The notes below the pieces were generated by a model. That model was not told the origin of the DNA. It saw only the letters and a program-made list of their open reading frames with translations, and searched no databases. A stretch of 64,000 nt of DNA from Paramicrobacterium fandaimingii (lineage in GTDB: Bacteria > Actinomycetota > Actinomycetes > Actinomycetales > Microbacteriaceae). Shown here one piece after another: positions 37,047-45,952 of this stretch; position 1 is the first letter of the stretch, and each line of letters begins with the position of its first letter. The stretch spans positions 992,001 through 1,056,000 of the forward strand of contig NZ_CP061170.1 in assembly GCF_011751745.2 (NCBI RefSeq), written 5' to 3'. The position numbers and the translations under genes are program-made.

Positions 37047-38329
37047 GCTCCGTCAGCAATGCAGCAGACGTTCCTGTCTCAGAGAGCCTCGAAGTTGCAC
37101 GGGTGCGCAGTTGGAAGGCGCCTATCGCCTTCGCGATCGTCACCATCGTTGCGCTCATTCTGTTTGTGCTGCTCTCTCGCGAGGGCGACACGACGTTCAA
37201 GCTGTCGAACGACTCAGATGCCATTGTTCTGCCGCCCCTTGTGCTGAATGCGGCAGTGAGCGGCATCGTCGTCACGATTCTGCTCGCTGGGATCACCGCT
37301 GTATCGGTGTGGCGCACCGTCAACTACCGTGCAACGTGGCTCTGGCTCATTTCGCTGTTCGCCGTGATCTTTCTCATCGGATTCTTCGGGTGGGCCGCCG
37401 CGGGCGGAACCGTTCCGCTTCCCGGATTCCTGCTCGGCACCGTCGCGCTCTCTGCGCCGCTGATCTTCGGTGCCCTCGGCGGTGTGATCTCGGAACGCTC
37501 CGGTGTCGTCAACATCGCGATCGAGGGGCAGCTTCTTGCCGGCGCGTTCAGCTCTGCCGTCGTTGCGTCGGTGACGCAGAACCCCTACCTCGGTCTGCTC
37601 GCCGCGATGGTCGCCGGAATGCTCGTGAGCTTTATTCTCGCGGCGTTCTCGATCAAGTACTTCGTCGATCAGATCATCGTCGGCGTCGTCGTGAACGTGC
37701 TCGTGCTCGGCCTCACCTCGTTCTTCTACTCGCAGGTGCTCACCGAGAACACGCTGCTGCTCAACAGCCCGCCGCGCTTCGAGCGCATCAGCATCCCGTT
37801 CCTCAGTGAAATTCCGCTGATCGGGCCGGTGTTCTTCCGCCAGACGATCATCATCTACGTGATGTACATCGCGATTGCCCTCGTGTACTGGGGCATGTTC
37901 CACACCAAGTGGGGCCTGCGCGTTCGCGCGGTCGGCGAACACCCGCAGGCCGCTGACACCGTCGGCATCCGTGTGAACACCACGCGGTTCTGGAACGTCT
38001 CGCTCGCGGGGGCCATCGCCGGTTTCGGCGGCGCGTACTTCACGCTCGGCTCCGTCGGCGGGTTCACGAAAGATATGACCGCCGGCATGGGCTTCATTGC
38101 CCTCGCCGCCGTGATCTTCGGGCAGTGGAACCCCATCAAGGCAACGCTTGCAGCGCTGCTGTTCGGGTTTGCCACGAACCTGCAGAACCTGCTGGGCGCT
38201 CTCGGCTCTCCCGTGGAGAGCGAGTTTCTGCTGATGCTGCCCTACATCGTCACGATTCTCGCCGTCGCCGGCTTTGTCGGGCAATCGAGACCGCCCGCGG
38301 CAAGCGGCAGTCCATACATAAAATCGTAG
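37043..38329 (+). CDS. Nucleoside ABC transporter permease 2
   Basis: 428 residues, second BPD_transp_2 permease: SGVVNIAIEGQLLAGAFS and GEHPQAADTVGIRVN are the paired signatures. The true start is the GTG at 37043, overlapping the preceding TGA (GTGA), with AAGGAGG upstream; a longer open frame from 36815 reads through permease 1 in another register and is spurious. It is followed 8 nt later by cytidine deaminase, tying transport to salvage. Confidence 0.94.
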   Translation: MSSVSNAADVPVSESLEVARVRSWKAPIAFAIVTIVALILFVLLSREGDTTFKLSNDSDAIVLPPLVLNAAVSGIVVTILLAGITAVSVWRTVNYRATWLWLISLFAVIFLIGFFGWAAAGGTVPLPGFLLGTVALSAPLIFGALGGVISERSGVVNIAIEGQLLAGAFSSAVVASVTQNPYLGLLAAMVAGMLVSFILAAFSIKYFVDQIIVGVVVNVLVLGLTSFFYSQVLTENTLLLNSPPRFERISIPFLSEIPLIGPVFFRQTIIIYVMYIAIALVYWGMFHTKWGLRVRAVGEHPQAADTVGIRVNTTRFWNVSLAGAIAGFGGAYFTLGSVGGFTKDMTAGMGFIALAAVIFGQWNPIKATLAALLFGFATNLQNLLGALGSPVESEFLLMLPYIVTILAVAGFVGQSRPPAASGSPYIKS

Positions 38330-38337
38330 GAGAGACC

Positions 38338-38745
38338 GTGACAGACGACGCGATTGACTGGGACCGACTGCGGGATGCCGCGACCGAGGCAATGCGCAAG
38401 GCTTACGCCCCGTACTCAAAGTTTCCCGTCGGGGCGGCAGCGTACGCCTCCGACGGGCGCATTGTCACGGGCTGCAACGTCGAGAACGCGAGCTATGGCG
38501 TCGGCCTCTGCGCCGAGTGCGGGCTCGTCTCGAACCTCGCCATGACCGGCGGAGGCCGGCTCGTCGCGTTTGCCTGCGTCGATGGCAATGCAGACAAGCT
38601 CATGCCGTGCGGGCGCTGCCGTCAGCTGCTGTACGAACACTCAGAGCCAGGGATGCTGCTCGACACCGTCTCGGGAATCCGCACAATCGACGAGGTGCTG
38701 CCCGACGCATTCGGGCCGCGTCAGCTCGAAGACTTCAGCCGCTGA
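38338..38745 (+). CDS. cdd: Cytidine deaminase
   Basis: 135 residues, the short tetrameric form. The zinc site is C58-A-E (CAEC, 58-61) and PCGRC (90-94). It converts cytidine and deoxycytidine to uridine and deoxyuridine. The GTG at 38338 has TAGGAGA upstream and sits directly behind the permease, so imported cytidine is processed by a co-transcribed enzyme. Confidence 0.95.
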   Translation: MTDDAIDWDRLRDAATEAMRKAYAPYSKFPVGAAAYASDGRIVTGCNVENASYGVGLCAECGLVSNLAMTGGGRLVAFACVDGNADKLMPCGRCRQLLYEHSEPGMLLDTVSGIRTIDEVLPDAFGPRQLEDFSR

Positions 38746-38802
38746 CCAGCGACGTGCGCAGGCGGCGGCTCACCAGCATCCGCCCTGCAACGAAAGGAAC
38801 GC

Positions 38803-40101
38803 ATGACCGACCGTATTGAAGCGTTCGACGCCGTCGACATCATTCGCACCAAGCGCGACAAGGGCGAGTTGTCGACGGACGAGATCAACTGGCTCGTCGA
38901 CGCCTACACGCGCGAGTACGTGGGCAATGAGCAGATGGCCGCCCTCGCGATGGCGATTCTGCTCAACGGCATGACGCGCCGTGAGATTCGCGATCTGACG
39001 CTCGCGATGATCGCCTCGGGCGAGCGCATGAACTTTGTCGGTCTCGGCAAGCGCACTGTCGACAAGCACTCAACCGGTGGGGTCGGCGACAAGATCACGC
39101 TTCCCCTCATGCCGCTTGTTGCATCGTTCGGCGTCGCTGTGCCGCAGCTGTCGGGGCGTGGTCTCGGCCACACGGGCGGCACGCTCGACAAGCTCGAGTC
39201 GATTCCGGGCTGGCGCGCCGACCTGTCGAATGACGAGATGTTCGCGCAGCTGCGTGATCTTGGCGGCGTCATCTGCGCGGCGGGCTCCGGTCTCGCTCCT
39301 GCGGACAAGCGGCTGTACGCGCTGCGCGACGTGACGGGCACCGTCGAGGCAATTCCGCTGATCGCGTCGAGCATCATGTCGAAGAAAATCGCCGAGGGCA
39401 CCGAGTCGCTCGTGCTCGACGTCAAGTTCGGCTCCGGCGCATTCATGACCGACTATGCGAAAGCCGAGGAGCTCGCCCGCACGATGGTGGAGCTCGGCAC
39501 AGACGCCGGCGTCGCCACGTCTGCGCTGCTCACCGATATGAACGTGCCCATCGGGACGGCGATCGGCAACGCGAATGAGGTGCGGGAGTCGCTTGAGGTG
39601 CTTGCGGGCGGCGGCCCCGCCGACACCGTCGAGCTCACGATCGCCCTCGCACGGGAGATGCTCACGCTCGCCGGGCAGCCGGATGCCGACGTGGAGTCCG
39701 CGCTCGCTGACGGTCGCGCCATGGACATCTGGCGTCGCACCGTGCAGGCGCAAGGGGGAGACCCGGATGCCGCGATGCCGACCGCTCGCGAGTCGCACAC
39801 GGTCACGGCAGACCGCGACGGCGTACTCGTGCGCCAGGAGGCGCTTCCCTTCGGCCTTGCCGCGTGGCGCCTCGGCGCGGGGCGCGCTCGTGCGCAAGAC
39901 CCTGTGCTGCACGCGTCGGGCATCGACCTGCACGTGAAGCCGGGCGAGGCGGTCCGTGCAGGGCAGCCGCTCTTCACGCTGTCTGCCGACGACGATGCCC
40001 GCTTCGCGCGTGCGTTCGATGCCCTCGACGGTGCCTACGAGATCGATGCGGATGCGGCGCCGTTCGACCGTACGCCCCGCGTGGCGGCTCGCATCGGCTG
40101 A
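38803..40101 (+). CDS. deoA: Thymidine (pyrimidine-nucleoside) phosphorylase
   Basis: 432 residues of the family-II phosphorylase. KHSTGGVGDK near residue 86 is the phosphate-binding signature; SGRGLGHTGGTLDKLE and the lysine in ADKRLYALRD complete the active site. It cleaves (deoxy)uridine/thymidine with phosphate to base plus (deoxy)ribose 1-phosphate, downstream of Cdd. AAAGGA precedes the ATG. Confidence 0.95.
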   Translation: MTDRIEAFDAVDIIRTKRDKGELSTDEINWLVDAYTREYVGNEQMAALAMAILLNGMTRREIRDLTLAMIASGERMNFVGLGKRTVDKHSTGGVGDKITLPLMPLVASFGVAVPQLSGRGLGHTGGTLDKLESIPGWRADLSNDEMFAQLRDLGGVICAAGSGLAPADKRLYALRDVTGTVEAIPLIASSIMSKKIAEGTESLVLDVKFGSGAFMTDYAKAEELARTMVELGTDAGVATSALLTDMNVPIGTAIGNANEVRESLEVLAGGGPADTVELTIALAREMLTLAGQPDADVESALADGRAMDIWRRTVQAQGGDPDAAMPTARESHTVTADRDGVLVRQEALPFGLAAWRLGAGRARAQDPVLHASGIDLHVKPGEAVRAGQPLFTLSADDDARFARAFDALDGAYEIDADAAPFDRTPRVAARIG

Positions 40102-40120
40102 CCTTCGAACCGTCCCCGAT

Positions 40121-40145
40121 GTCACCTCTGGAGGTCACCTCTGGA
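40121..40145 (+). repeat. Tandem 12-bp direct repeat after deoA
   Basis: GTCACCTCTGGA occurs at 40121-40132 and again at 40134-40145, one base apart. It lies in the 122-bp gap between deoA and the convergent DUF998 gene; no function is evident. Confidence 0.6.
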
Positions 40146-40223
40146 AAGTGACACGCCGTAAACTGTCGCCTATGCCTGGCGGGGCAAGCGCATTCCTTGG
40201 CATCTCACATGGGGCGTGACGTT

Positions 40224-40943
40224 TTAGGTGGAAATGTTGCCGCTCGCGGACGGATCGGAGGGCGGCTGCTGCCGCTCGGAGATGACCGGGTGCGGCGCGA
40301 CGGTGTAGAGATGCGCTGACGCGAGGGCGAGCCAGAGCCATCCGGCGAGAACAGCGATCCAGAGTGCTGCGACGCCGGCGGGCGACTGCGAGAGTGCGGC
40401 GCCCCCGACGAATCCCACGAGAATGATCGAGCCGCACCAGGCGCCGAGCTGCACGTGGCGCGATTCACCGCGCGACGCTGCCCACCGTGCATAAGAGAAT
40501 GCCGCTGCGGCGAGGGCTGCGAATCCGACACCGCCGAAAACGAGGTGAAGGATGCCTCCAGCAGCTACGGTCTCACCTGACTGCTCTGGGGGGAACTGTT
40601 TCGTCGGCGCCGGCAAGAACACGGAACTGAGACCGAGGCAGATGCCGTACACCGCCGTGAGCGAGCCGATCGCGAGCCCGCGGCCCGAGCGGATCGTCCG
40701 CAGCACCCCGTATGCTGCCGCGAGCACCATGACTGCTGTCACGATCGCGGTCGACTGCTGCATCCAGCCGTGCTCGCCGAGCATGAGCAGACTCAGCGCA
40801 TCTCGCGTGAGATCGAAGCCCGGTCGTGTCAGAGCCAGCACGAGCCCGACGACAACGTAGAAGGGGCCTGCCACGACGCCCCAGCCCAGAAGGCTGCGGG
40901 TGACGGCTGCTCCGCGATCAAATTCCTGCTTGTCGGAAGGCAT
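40224..40943 (-). CDS. DUF998 membrane protein
   Basis: 239 residues with six predicted helices and the family-typical FYVVVGLVLALTRPGFDLTR and LSLLMLGEHGWMQQS near the N-terminus. DUF998 members are integral membrane proteins of unknown function. It is convergent with deoA. No ribosome-binding site is strong, so the exact start is uncertain by a few codons. Confidence 0.78.
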   Translation of the reverse strand: MPSDKQEFDRGAAVTRSLLGWGVVAGPFYVVVGLVLALTRPGFDLTRDALSLLMLGEHGWMQQSTAIVTAVMVLAAAYGVLRTIRSGRGLAIGSLTAVYGICLGLSSVFLPAPTKQFPPEQSGETVAAGGILHLVFGGVGFAALAAAAFSYARWAASRGESRHVQLGAWCGSIILVGFVGGAALSQSPAGVAALWIAVLAGWLWLALASAHLYTVAPHPVISERQQPPSDPSASGNIST

Positions 40944-40986
40944 ACGAGAAAGTGTAATTCACGAGCATCCGTCAGGTCTCGGTGGC

Positions 40987-41328
40987 TCAAGCGAGGTGGA
41001 AGTACTCGGTCAGACGTTCGCTCGCGGCATCCGGGTTCGACTCTGACGCGAAGTACTCCGCCATGGTTGCCTGCCATCGCGCATTGACGACGGTCGCCGC
41101 CATCTCTCGCTGCGCCCTCTCGTAGTCGTCTGTTTCGAGGTAGCCGACGACAAGGCCGTCTTCTGCCCGCAGAAAGAGCGAGTAGTTGTGCCAGCCCGCA
41201 GCGCTCAGCGCCTCGAGCATCTCGGGCCAGACGTGCTCGTGCACGGCGAGGTAGTCGTCGATGCGCTCGGGCTTGAGGTGCATGAGAAAGCACACACGCT
41301 CACGCTGGGGCTGGGTGTTCTGCGGCAT
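40987..41328 (-). CDS. L-rhamnose mutarotase-like protein
   Basis: 113 residues, the usual size of RhaM (DUF718). VCFLMHLKPERIDDYLAVHE and the histidine/tryptophan pair in AAGWHNYSLFLR are family positions, and LVGYLETDD-like VVGYLETDDY is present. Members interconvert anomers of L-rhamnose. No rhamnose isomerase, kinase or aldolase lies in the window, so the physiological sugar is unclear. The ATG at 41328 has AAGGAG upstream and is preferred to the longer frame. Confidence 0.82.
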   Translation of the reverse strand: MPQNTQPQRERVCFLMHLKPERIDDYLAVHEHVWPEMLEALSAAGWHNYSLFLRAEDGLVVGYLETDDYERAQREMAATVVNARWQATMAEYFASESNPDAASERLTEYFHLA

Positions 41329-41432
41329 CAGTTCGACGCTCCTTCGGGTCGTGGGCGACAGCATCCAGTACTCATGATACGTTTCACCATCCGATGCTGT
41401 TCAGGGCCGTCGGCGCACGATAGCCTGAGGGC

Positions 41433-42563
41433 GTGACTGATCTCGATGAGGACTATTCGCTCGGCCGCGTCAACCTGCGAGACGTGCCCAAGGTGTCGCT
41501 TCACGACCACCTCGACGGCGGGCTGCGCCCCGCCACAATTCTCGCCCTCGCCGACGACGAGGGCGTGAGCGTACCGGAGACGGATGCTGATGACCTGGCC
41601 GACTGGTTTGTGTCGCAGTGCAACGCAGGCAACCTTGTCGACTACCTCTCGACGTTTGACCTCACAACGTCTGTGATGCAGACCGAGAACGCCCTCGAGC
41701 GCGTTGCCCGTGAGTTTGTGCACGACCTGGCAGACGACGGCGTCGTCTACGGGGAAGTGCGGTGGGCGCCCGAGCAGCACCTCGAGCAGGGGCTCAGCCT
41801 CGACGAGGCGGTTGACGCTGTGCAGGCTGGGCTCGAAGCGGGCGTCGCCGATATTGAGCGGCTGGGACGCAGCATCCGGGTCGGTCAGCTCGTCACCGCG
41901 ATGCGGCACGCCGATCGGGGACTCGAGATTGCGCAGCTCGCGGTGCGCCACCGCGACAACGGCGTGGTCGGGTTCGACATCGCCGGAGCCGAAGCGGGCT
42001 TCTTGCCCAGCAGGCACCGACTCGCGTTCGATTACCTTGCGCAGAACTACCTTCCCGTCACCGTGCACGCGGGCGAGGCAGACGGCCTGCCGTCCATGCA
42101 AAGCGCACTCGTTGACGGGCGCGCGCTGAGGCTCGGGCATGGCGTGCGCCTCGCCGAAGACATCTCGACCGTGCGCAGCGACGATGAGAACACGTTCGTC
42201 TCGCTTGGGCGACTGGCGGAATGGGTGAAAGATCGCGAAATCGCACTCGAGCTCAGCCCGTCGTCGAACTTGCAGACCGGGGCGATTGACGCGTGGGGAA
42301 CAGAGATCGTCGACCATCCGTTCGACGTGCTCTACCAGTTGGGCTTCTGTGTCACGGTGAACCCCGACAACCGCACGCAGTCGGGCACGACGCTGACCCG
42401 CGAGCTCGCCCTGCTCGCCGACGCGTTCTCGTACGACCTTGCCGACATCGAGACGTTTCAGCTCAACGCAGCGCAGTCGGCGTTCTTGCCGCTCGAAGAC
42501 CGCGAAGACCTTGTGGACGTCATCAATCAGGGCTTTGAAGACGCCGAGAGTTACGGCGCGTGA
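41433..42563 (+). CDS. add: Adenosine deaminase
   Basis: 376 residues. The zinc pair HDHLDG places H24 and H26. VHAGEADG supplies the third histidine and catalytic glutamate, LRLGHG a further histidine, and VTVNPDNRTQSGT the aspartate. It converts adenosine to inosine, which the PNP encoded downstream can phosphorolyse. The start is GTG; TAGCCT lies 6 nt before it, suggesting a leaderless transcript (the GAGG in between is too close to act as a ribosome-binding site). Confidence 0.93.
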   Translation: MTDLDEDYSLGRVNLRDVPKVSLHDHLDGGLRPATILALADDEGVSVPETDADDLADWFVSQCNAGNLVDYLSTFDLTTSVMQTENALERVAREFVHDLADDGVVYGEVRWAPEQHLEQGLSLDEAVDAVQAGLEAGVADIERLGRSIRVGQLVTAMRHADRGLEIAQLAVRHRDNGVVGFDIAGAEAGFLPSRHRLAFDYLAQNYLPVTVHAGEADGLPSMQSALVDGRALRLGHGVRLAEDISTVRSDDENTFVSLGRLAEWVKDREIALELSPSSNLQTGAIDAWGTEIVDHPFDVLYQLGFCVTVNPDNRTQSGTTLTRELALLADAFSYDLADIETFQLNAAQSAFLPLEDREDLVDVINQGFEDAESYGA

Positions 42564-42586
42564 CCCTCTCGCCGAAGGGACTCGCC

Positions 42587-42628
42587 TAAAATGGAGGGTG
42601 TTGGGCGCGCCCACTCGATTTCCGAGTG
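42587..42628 (+). promoter_or_regulatory. -10 box and hairpin before the PTS genes
   Basis: TAAAAT (42587-42592) resembles a -10 box. It is followed by GGGCGCGCCC and the stem CACTCG-ATTTC-CGAGTG (42612-42628) in the 104-bp leader. No convincing -35 box was found. Confidence 0.3.
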
Positions 42629-42667
42629 CGAGCGTCACGTGCCCACACTGAGCCTCTGAGAGTGCCG

Positions 42668-43126
42668 ATGTCGTTGCCACCGCTTCCCGATTCCGCCCTG
42701 AACATTGGTGCGCAGGCGCGTGACTGGAAGCACGCCGTGATGCTTGCGGGCAAGGCTCTCGAGACCAGCGGTGCCGTGACCGCCGAGTATGCAAAGCGCA
42801 TGGTTCGCGTTGTCGAGGAATTTGGCGCATACATCGTGATCGCGCCGGGTCTGGCCCTCGCTCACGCTCGCCCAGGGCCAGACGTGCACGCCGAGGGGCT
42901 CGCTGTCGTGACGCTCGCTGACCCGGTTCCGTTCGGGCATCCGCACAACGATCCGGTGTCTGTCGTGATCGGTCTCGCCGTGTGCACGCCGGAGGAGCAC
43001 GTGGCCGGCGTCGCAGCCCTCGCGAACGCCTTCAACGACGCGTCGACGATCGACGCTCTCGCCGGTGCAACGACGCCGGACGAGGTGCGGCGCATTCTCG
43101 GCATCCCCGAGCAGGTGACATCGTGA
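42668..43126 (+). CDS. PTS EIIA component (mannitol/fructose/ascorbate type)
   Basis: 152 residues of the PTS_EIIA_2 fold. The phosphoryl-carrying histidine is in IAPGLALAHARPG near residue 60. It would accept phosphate from HPr and pass it to EIIB. The downstream EIIB is co-translated (GTGA overlap), but no EIIC permease is present in the window, so the pair may serve a distant permease or regulation. The start at 42668 (ATG) competes with a GTG two codons earlier; neither has a strong ribosome-binding site. Confidence 0.85.
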   Translation: MSLPPLPDSALNIGAQARDWKHAVMLAGKALETSGAVTAEYAKRMVRVVEEFGAYIVIAPGLALAHARPGPDVHAEGLAVVTLADPVPFGHPHNDPVSVVIGLAVCTPEEHVAGVAALANAFNDASTIDALAGATTPDEVRRILGIPEQVTS

Positions 43127-43398
43127 AGCGCATCGTCACCCTGTGCGGCGTCGGCGTCGGCACCGCCGGCATTCTGAAGGTGAACGCCGAGCGCGTGCTC
43201 ACGCGACTGGGCATTGACGCGATGGTGACGGCGACTGACGTCGCTCATGTGCAGCAGGATGCCGCCGACGCCCAAGTGATTCTGACGTCGCCCGAGCTCG
43301 TGAAGCACATCGGCCCAACGTTCGCCGACGTCGTCGAGATCAACAGTTACGTCGACCTCGACGAGATCGAACGCAAACTCGACGAAGCCCTGGGCTAG
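43123..43398 (+). CDS. PTS EIIB component (ascorbate/galactitol type)
   Basis: 91 residues, with the phosphocysteine loop CGVGVGTAGIL directly after the first strand (Cys near residue 8). It receives phosphate from EIIA and would normally phosphorylate the sugar bound by EIIC. The GTG start overlaps the EIIA stop. Its stop overlaps the stop of the convergent phosphohexomutase by 2 nt. Confidence 0.85.
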   Translation: MKRIVTLCGVGVGTAGILKVNAERVLTRLGIDAMVTATDVAHVQQDAADAQVILTSPELVKHIGPTFADVVEINSYVDLDEIERKLDEALG

Positions 43399-45083
43399 CG
43401 CTCGGCGATTCGCTTCGAGAAGGCGTCGAGGTCAGAGCGGATGCTGGTGAGCACACCGCGGGCTCGCTCGCTCTGCTCTGCGGGAGCGGTGACGTCGATG
43501 TAGTACTTGAGCTTCGGCTCGGTTCCGCTTGGCCGCGCCATGACCCGCGACCCGTCTGCGAGAGTGAAGCGCAGCGCGTCGGTGGGCGGGAGCTCGCCCG
43601 AGCCGTCGAGCAGGTCGTCGACGCTCGTCACCGAGACGCCGCCGATCGTTGACGGTGCGTTCTCGCGCAGCTCGGCCATGATCGCCGCGATCACCGAGAG
43701 ATCGGTGACGCGCACAGACAGCTGGTCGCTCGCGAAGAAGCCGAACGTCTCGGTGAAGCCGTCGAGCATCTGCGCGACGTTGAGGCCGTCGGCCTTGGCC
43801 TCGGCGGCCACGGCAAGAAACGCGACGCCTGCCGAGATGCCGTCTTTGTCTTTGACGGCATCCGGATTCACGAGGTACCCAATTGCCTCTTCATACCCGA
43901 AGACCAGTCGTGGAACGCGCGACACCCATTTGAAGCCCGTGAGCGTCTCGACAAACGTCAGCCCGTACTCGGCTGCCACCGCGCCCAGCGCGGGTGACGA
44001 CACGATCGTGCACGCGAGCGCCGCGTCCGTGACGCCAGCGGCCTTCGCCTTGCGTGCGGCATCCCAGCCGAGCAGCCACCCCACCTCGTTGCCGGTGAGC
44101 TGACGGTAGCCCTCGGCGCTTGAGGCGTCGGGAATCGCCACAGACATGCGGTCGGCATCGGGATCATTGGCGATGATGAGGTCGGCGCCGACTTCGCGAG
44201 CGAGAGCAAACGAGAGATCGAGGGCGCCCGGTTCTTCGGGATTGGGGAACGACACGGTGGGAAAATCGGCGTCGGGCTCCTGCTGCTCGGCAACCGACGT
44301 GACACCGGAGTAGCCCGCTGCCTCGATGACGCTCGAGAACGTCTGCCAGCCGACGCCGTGCATCGCCGTGTAGACGATGCTCAGCTGCTCTGCGCCACGG
44401 GGGAGCAGGGCTGCCGCCGCGGCAACGTACGCGTCGACGACCGACTCGTCTGCCGTTTCGAACCCCGCGGTGCGCGGCAGCGTGAGAACGTTCTCGTCGC
44501 GGGCGACGCGGGCGATCTGCTCCGCGATCTCGCCATCGACCGGAGGCACGATCTGCGAGCCGTCGTCGTCACCGCCGAGGTAGACCTTGTAGCCGTTGTC
44601 TTGAGGCGGGTTGTGGCTCGCCGTCACCATGACGCCAGCGGATGCCCCGAGGTGGCGAACGGCGAAGGCGAGAACGGGCGTCGGCAGAAGCCGCGGCAGA
44701 AGAATGGCGCGAACCCCGGCCCCCGCCATGAGCTCCGCGGTGTCGCGCGCGAAGATGTCAGAGTTTGTGCGGCCGTCGTAGCCGATCACGACGGAGGGCG
44801 AGTCCTCACGCGCGCGCAAGAACGCTGCGAGCCCGGCAGCTGCCTGCGACACGAGCACGCGGTTCATGCGCGCCGACCCGGCGCCGATGCGGCCGCGCAG
44901 GCCAGCCGTGCCGAAGGAGAGCCGCGAATCGAATCGTGCGTGAAGCTCGTCGAGTGCGATCTCGCTTCCGGCCTCTGCATCCCGAACCAGGGTGTCGAGC
45001 TCGATACCGGTCGTCTCATCTGGGTCCTGCACGAGCCAGGCCTTCGCCGTATCGATGATGGGGTCGTGCGTGTTCTCAGCCAT
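43395..45083 (-). CDS. Phosphohexomutase family (phosphomannomutase/phosphoglucomutase)
   Basis: 562 residues of the alpha-D-phosphohexomutase superfamily. The phosphoserine loop is VTASHNPPQDNGYK near 137-150, the metal loop DPDADRMSVA near 285, the sugar loop GYEEAIGYL near 365 and the phosphate loop RPSGTEPKLKYY near the C-terminus. The location next to PNP parallels pmmB-deoD in M. tuberculosis; a (deoxy)ribose 1-/5-phosphate mutase activity, as in other long members, would complete nucleoside salvage. The ATG at 45083 overlaps the PNP stop; the 880-codon open frame is an artefact joining two registers. Confidence 0.9.
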   Translation of the reverse strand: MAENTHDPIIDTAKAWLVQDPDETTGIELDTLVRDAEAGSEIALDELHARFDSRLSFGTAGLRGRIGAGSARMNRVLVSQAAAGLAAFLRAREDSPSVVIGYDGRTNSDIFARDTAELMAGAGVRAILLPRLLPTPVLAFAVRHLGASAGVMVTASHNPPQDNGYKVYLGGDDDGSQIVPPVDGEIAEQIARVARDENVLTLPRTAGFETADESVVDAYVAAAAALLPRGAEQLSIVYTAMHGVGWQTFSSVIEAAGYSGVTSVAEQQEPDADFPTVSFPNPEEPGALDLSFALAREVGADLIIANDPDADRMSVAIPDASSAEGYRQLTGNEVGWLLGWDAARKAKAAGVTDAALACTIVSSPALGAVAAEYGLTFVETLTGFKWVSRVPRLVFGYEEAIGYLVNPDAVKDKDGISAGVAFLAVAAEAKADGLNVAQMLDGFTETFGFFASDQLSVRVTDLSVIAAIMAELRENAPSTIGGVSVTSVDDLLDGSGELPPTDALRFTLADGSRVMARPSGTEPKLKYYIDVTAPAEQSERARGVLTSIRSDLDAFSKRIAER

Positions 45084-45916
45084 TACAGCTCCGTGACGAT
45101 TCGTGCAAGAAGGGTGCTGATCGCTGCCTCTGCGGCGCGACCGGCTTCGATCACCTCTTCGTGGCTCAATGGGGTTGCCTGAATGCCGGCGGCGAGGTTC
45201 GTGATGAGCGACATGCCCAGCACTTCCATTCCGGCCTGGCGGGCGGCGATTGCCTCGAGGGCCGTTGACATTCCGACGATGTGGCCGCCGAGCGTTTTCG
45301 CCATCTGCACCTCGGCCGGCGTCTCGTAGTGGGGGCCGCGGAACTGGCAGTAGACGCCCTCGTCGAGCGACGGGTCGACGCTGTGGGCGATGTCGCGCAG
45401 CCGCTGCGCGTAGAGGTCGGTGAGATCGACAAACGTGGCCCCCTCGAGCGGCGAGTCTGAGGTGAGGTTGATGTGATCGTTGATCAGCACGGGGGTTCCG
45501 GGCTTCCAGTGCTCTTTGATGCCGCCGGCGCCATTGGTCAGGATCATCGTCTTCGCGCCCGCTGCGGCGGCCGTGCGCACCGAGTGGACGACGCGTCGAA
45601 CGCCGTGGCCCTCGTAATAGTGCGTGCGTGCGCCGATCACGAGAGCTCGCTTGCCGCTCGGCAGCACGATTGACCGAATCGTGCCGACGTGGCCGTCGAG
45701 TGCGGGCTTCGAGAACCCGGTGATCTCTGTCGCTGGCACCGTCGCCGTCGTCTCTCCGATGAGATCGGCGGCCTTGCCCCACCCGGAGCCGAGCGTCAGT
45801 GCAATGTCGTGGTGGTCGACGCCGGTGGTCTTGGCGATATCTGCTGCTGCGAGCTGTGCGACCTCGAACGGGTCGGCGGTCGCAGCATCCAGCGGGTTCG
45901 TGTGCGTCTCTGGCAT
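45083..45916 (-). CDS. Purine-nucleoside phosphorylase
   Basis: 277 residues, trimeric (PNP/MTAP) type. LTLGSGWGKAADL is the phosphate-binding start, followed by GRTHYYEGH-like GARTHYYEGHG, LTNGAGGI, and the base-binding glutamate region CQFRGPHYETPAE, then VGMSTALEAIAARQ. It cleaves inosine and guanosine with phosphate. In M. tuberculosis the equivalent is deoD. TAGACT stands 6 nt before the ATG, so translation is probably leaderless; the promoter is back-to-back with that of lpdA. Confidence 0.95.
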   Translation of the reverse strand: MPETHTNPLDAATADPFEVAQLAAADIAKTTGVDHHDIALTLGSGWGKAADLIGETTATVPATEITGFSKPALDGHVGTIRSIVLPSGKRALVIGARTHYYEGHGVRRVVHSVRTAAAAGAKTMILTNGAGGIKEHWKPGTPVLINDHINLTSDSPLEGATFVDLTDLYAQRLRDIAHSVDPSLDEGVYCQFRGPHYETPAEVQMAKTLGGHIVGMSTALEAIAARQAGMEVLGMSLITNLAAGIQATPLSHEEVIEAGRAAEAAISTLLARIVTEL

Positions 45917-45952
45917 CCAACCAGTCTAAGCGGTGCAGATAGACTGGTGCAT
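45917..45952. promoter_or_regulatory. Divergent PNP/lpdA promoter region with 9-bp inverted repeat
   Basis: The 36-bp gap between the two divergent starts contains ACCAGTCTA (45920-45928) and TAGACTGGT (45940-45948), a perfect inverted repeat spaced by 11 nt. Each arm carries TAGACT, 6 nt before the PNP ATG and 7 nt before the lpdA ATG respectively. The two -10 boxes are therefore part of the palindrome itself. Confidence 0.6.
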
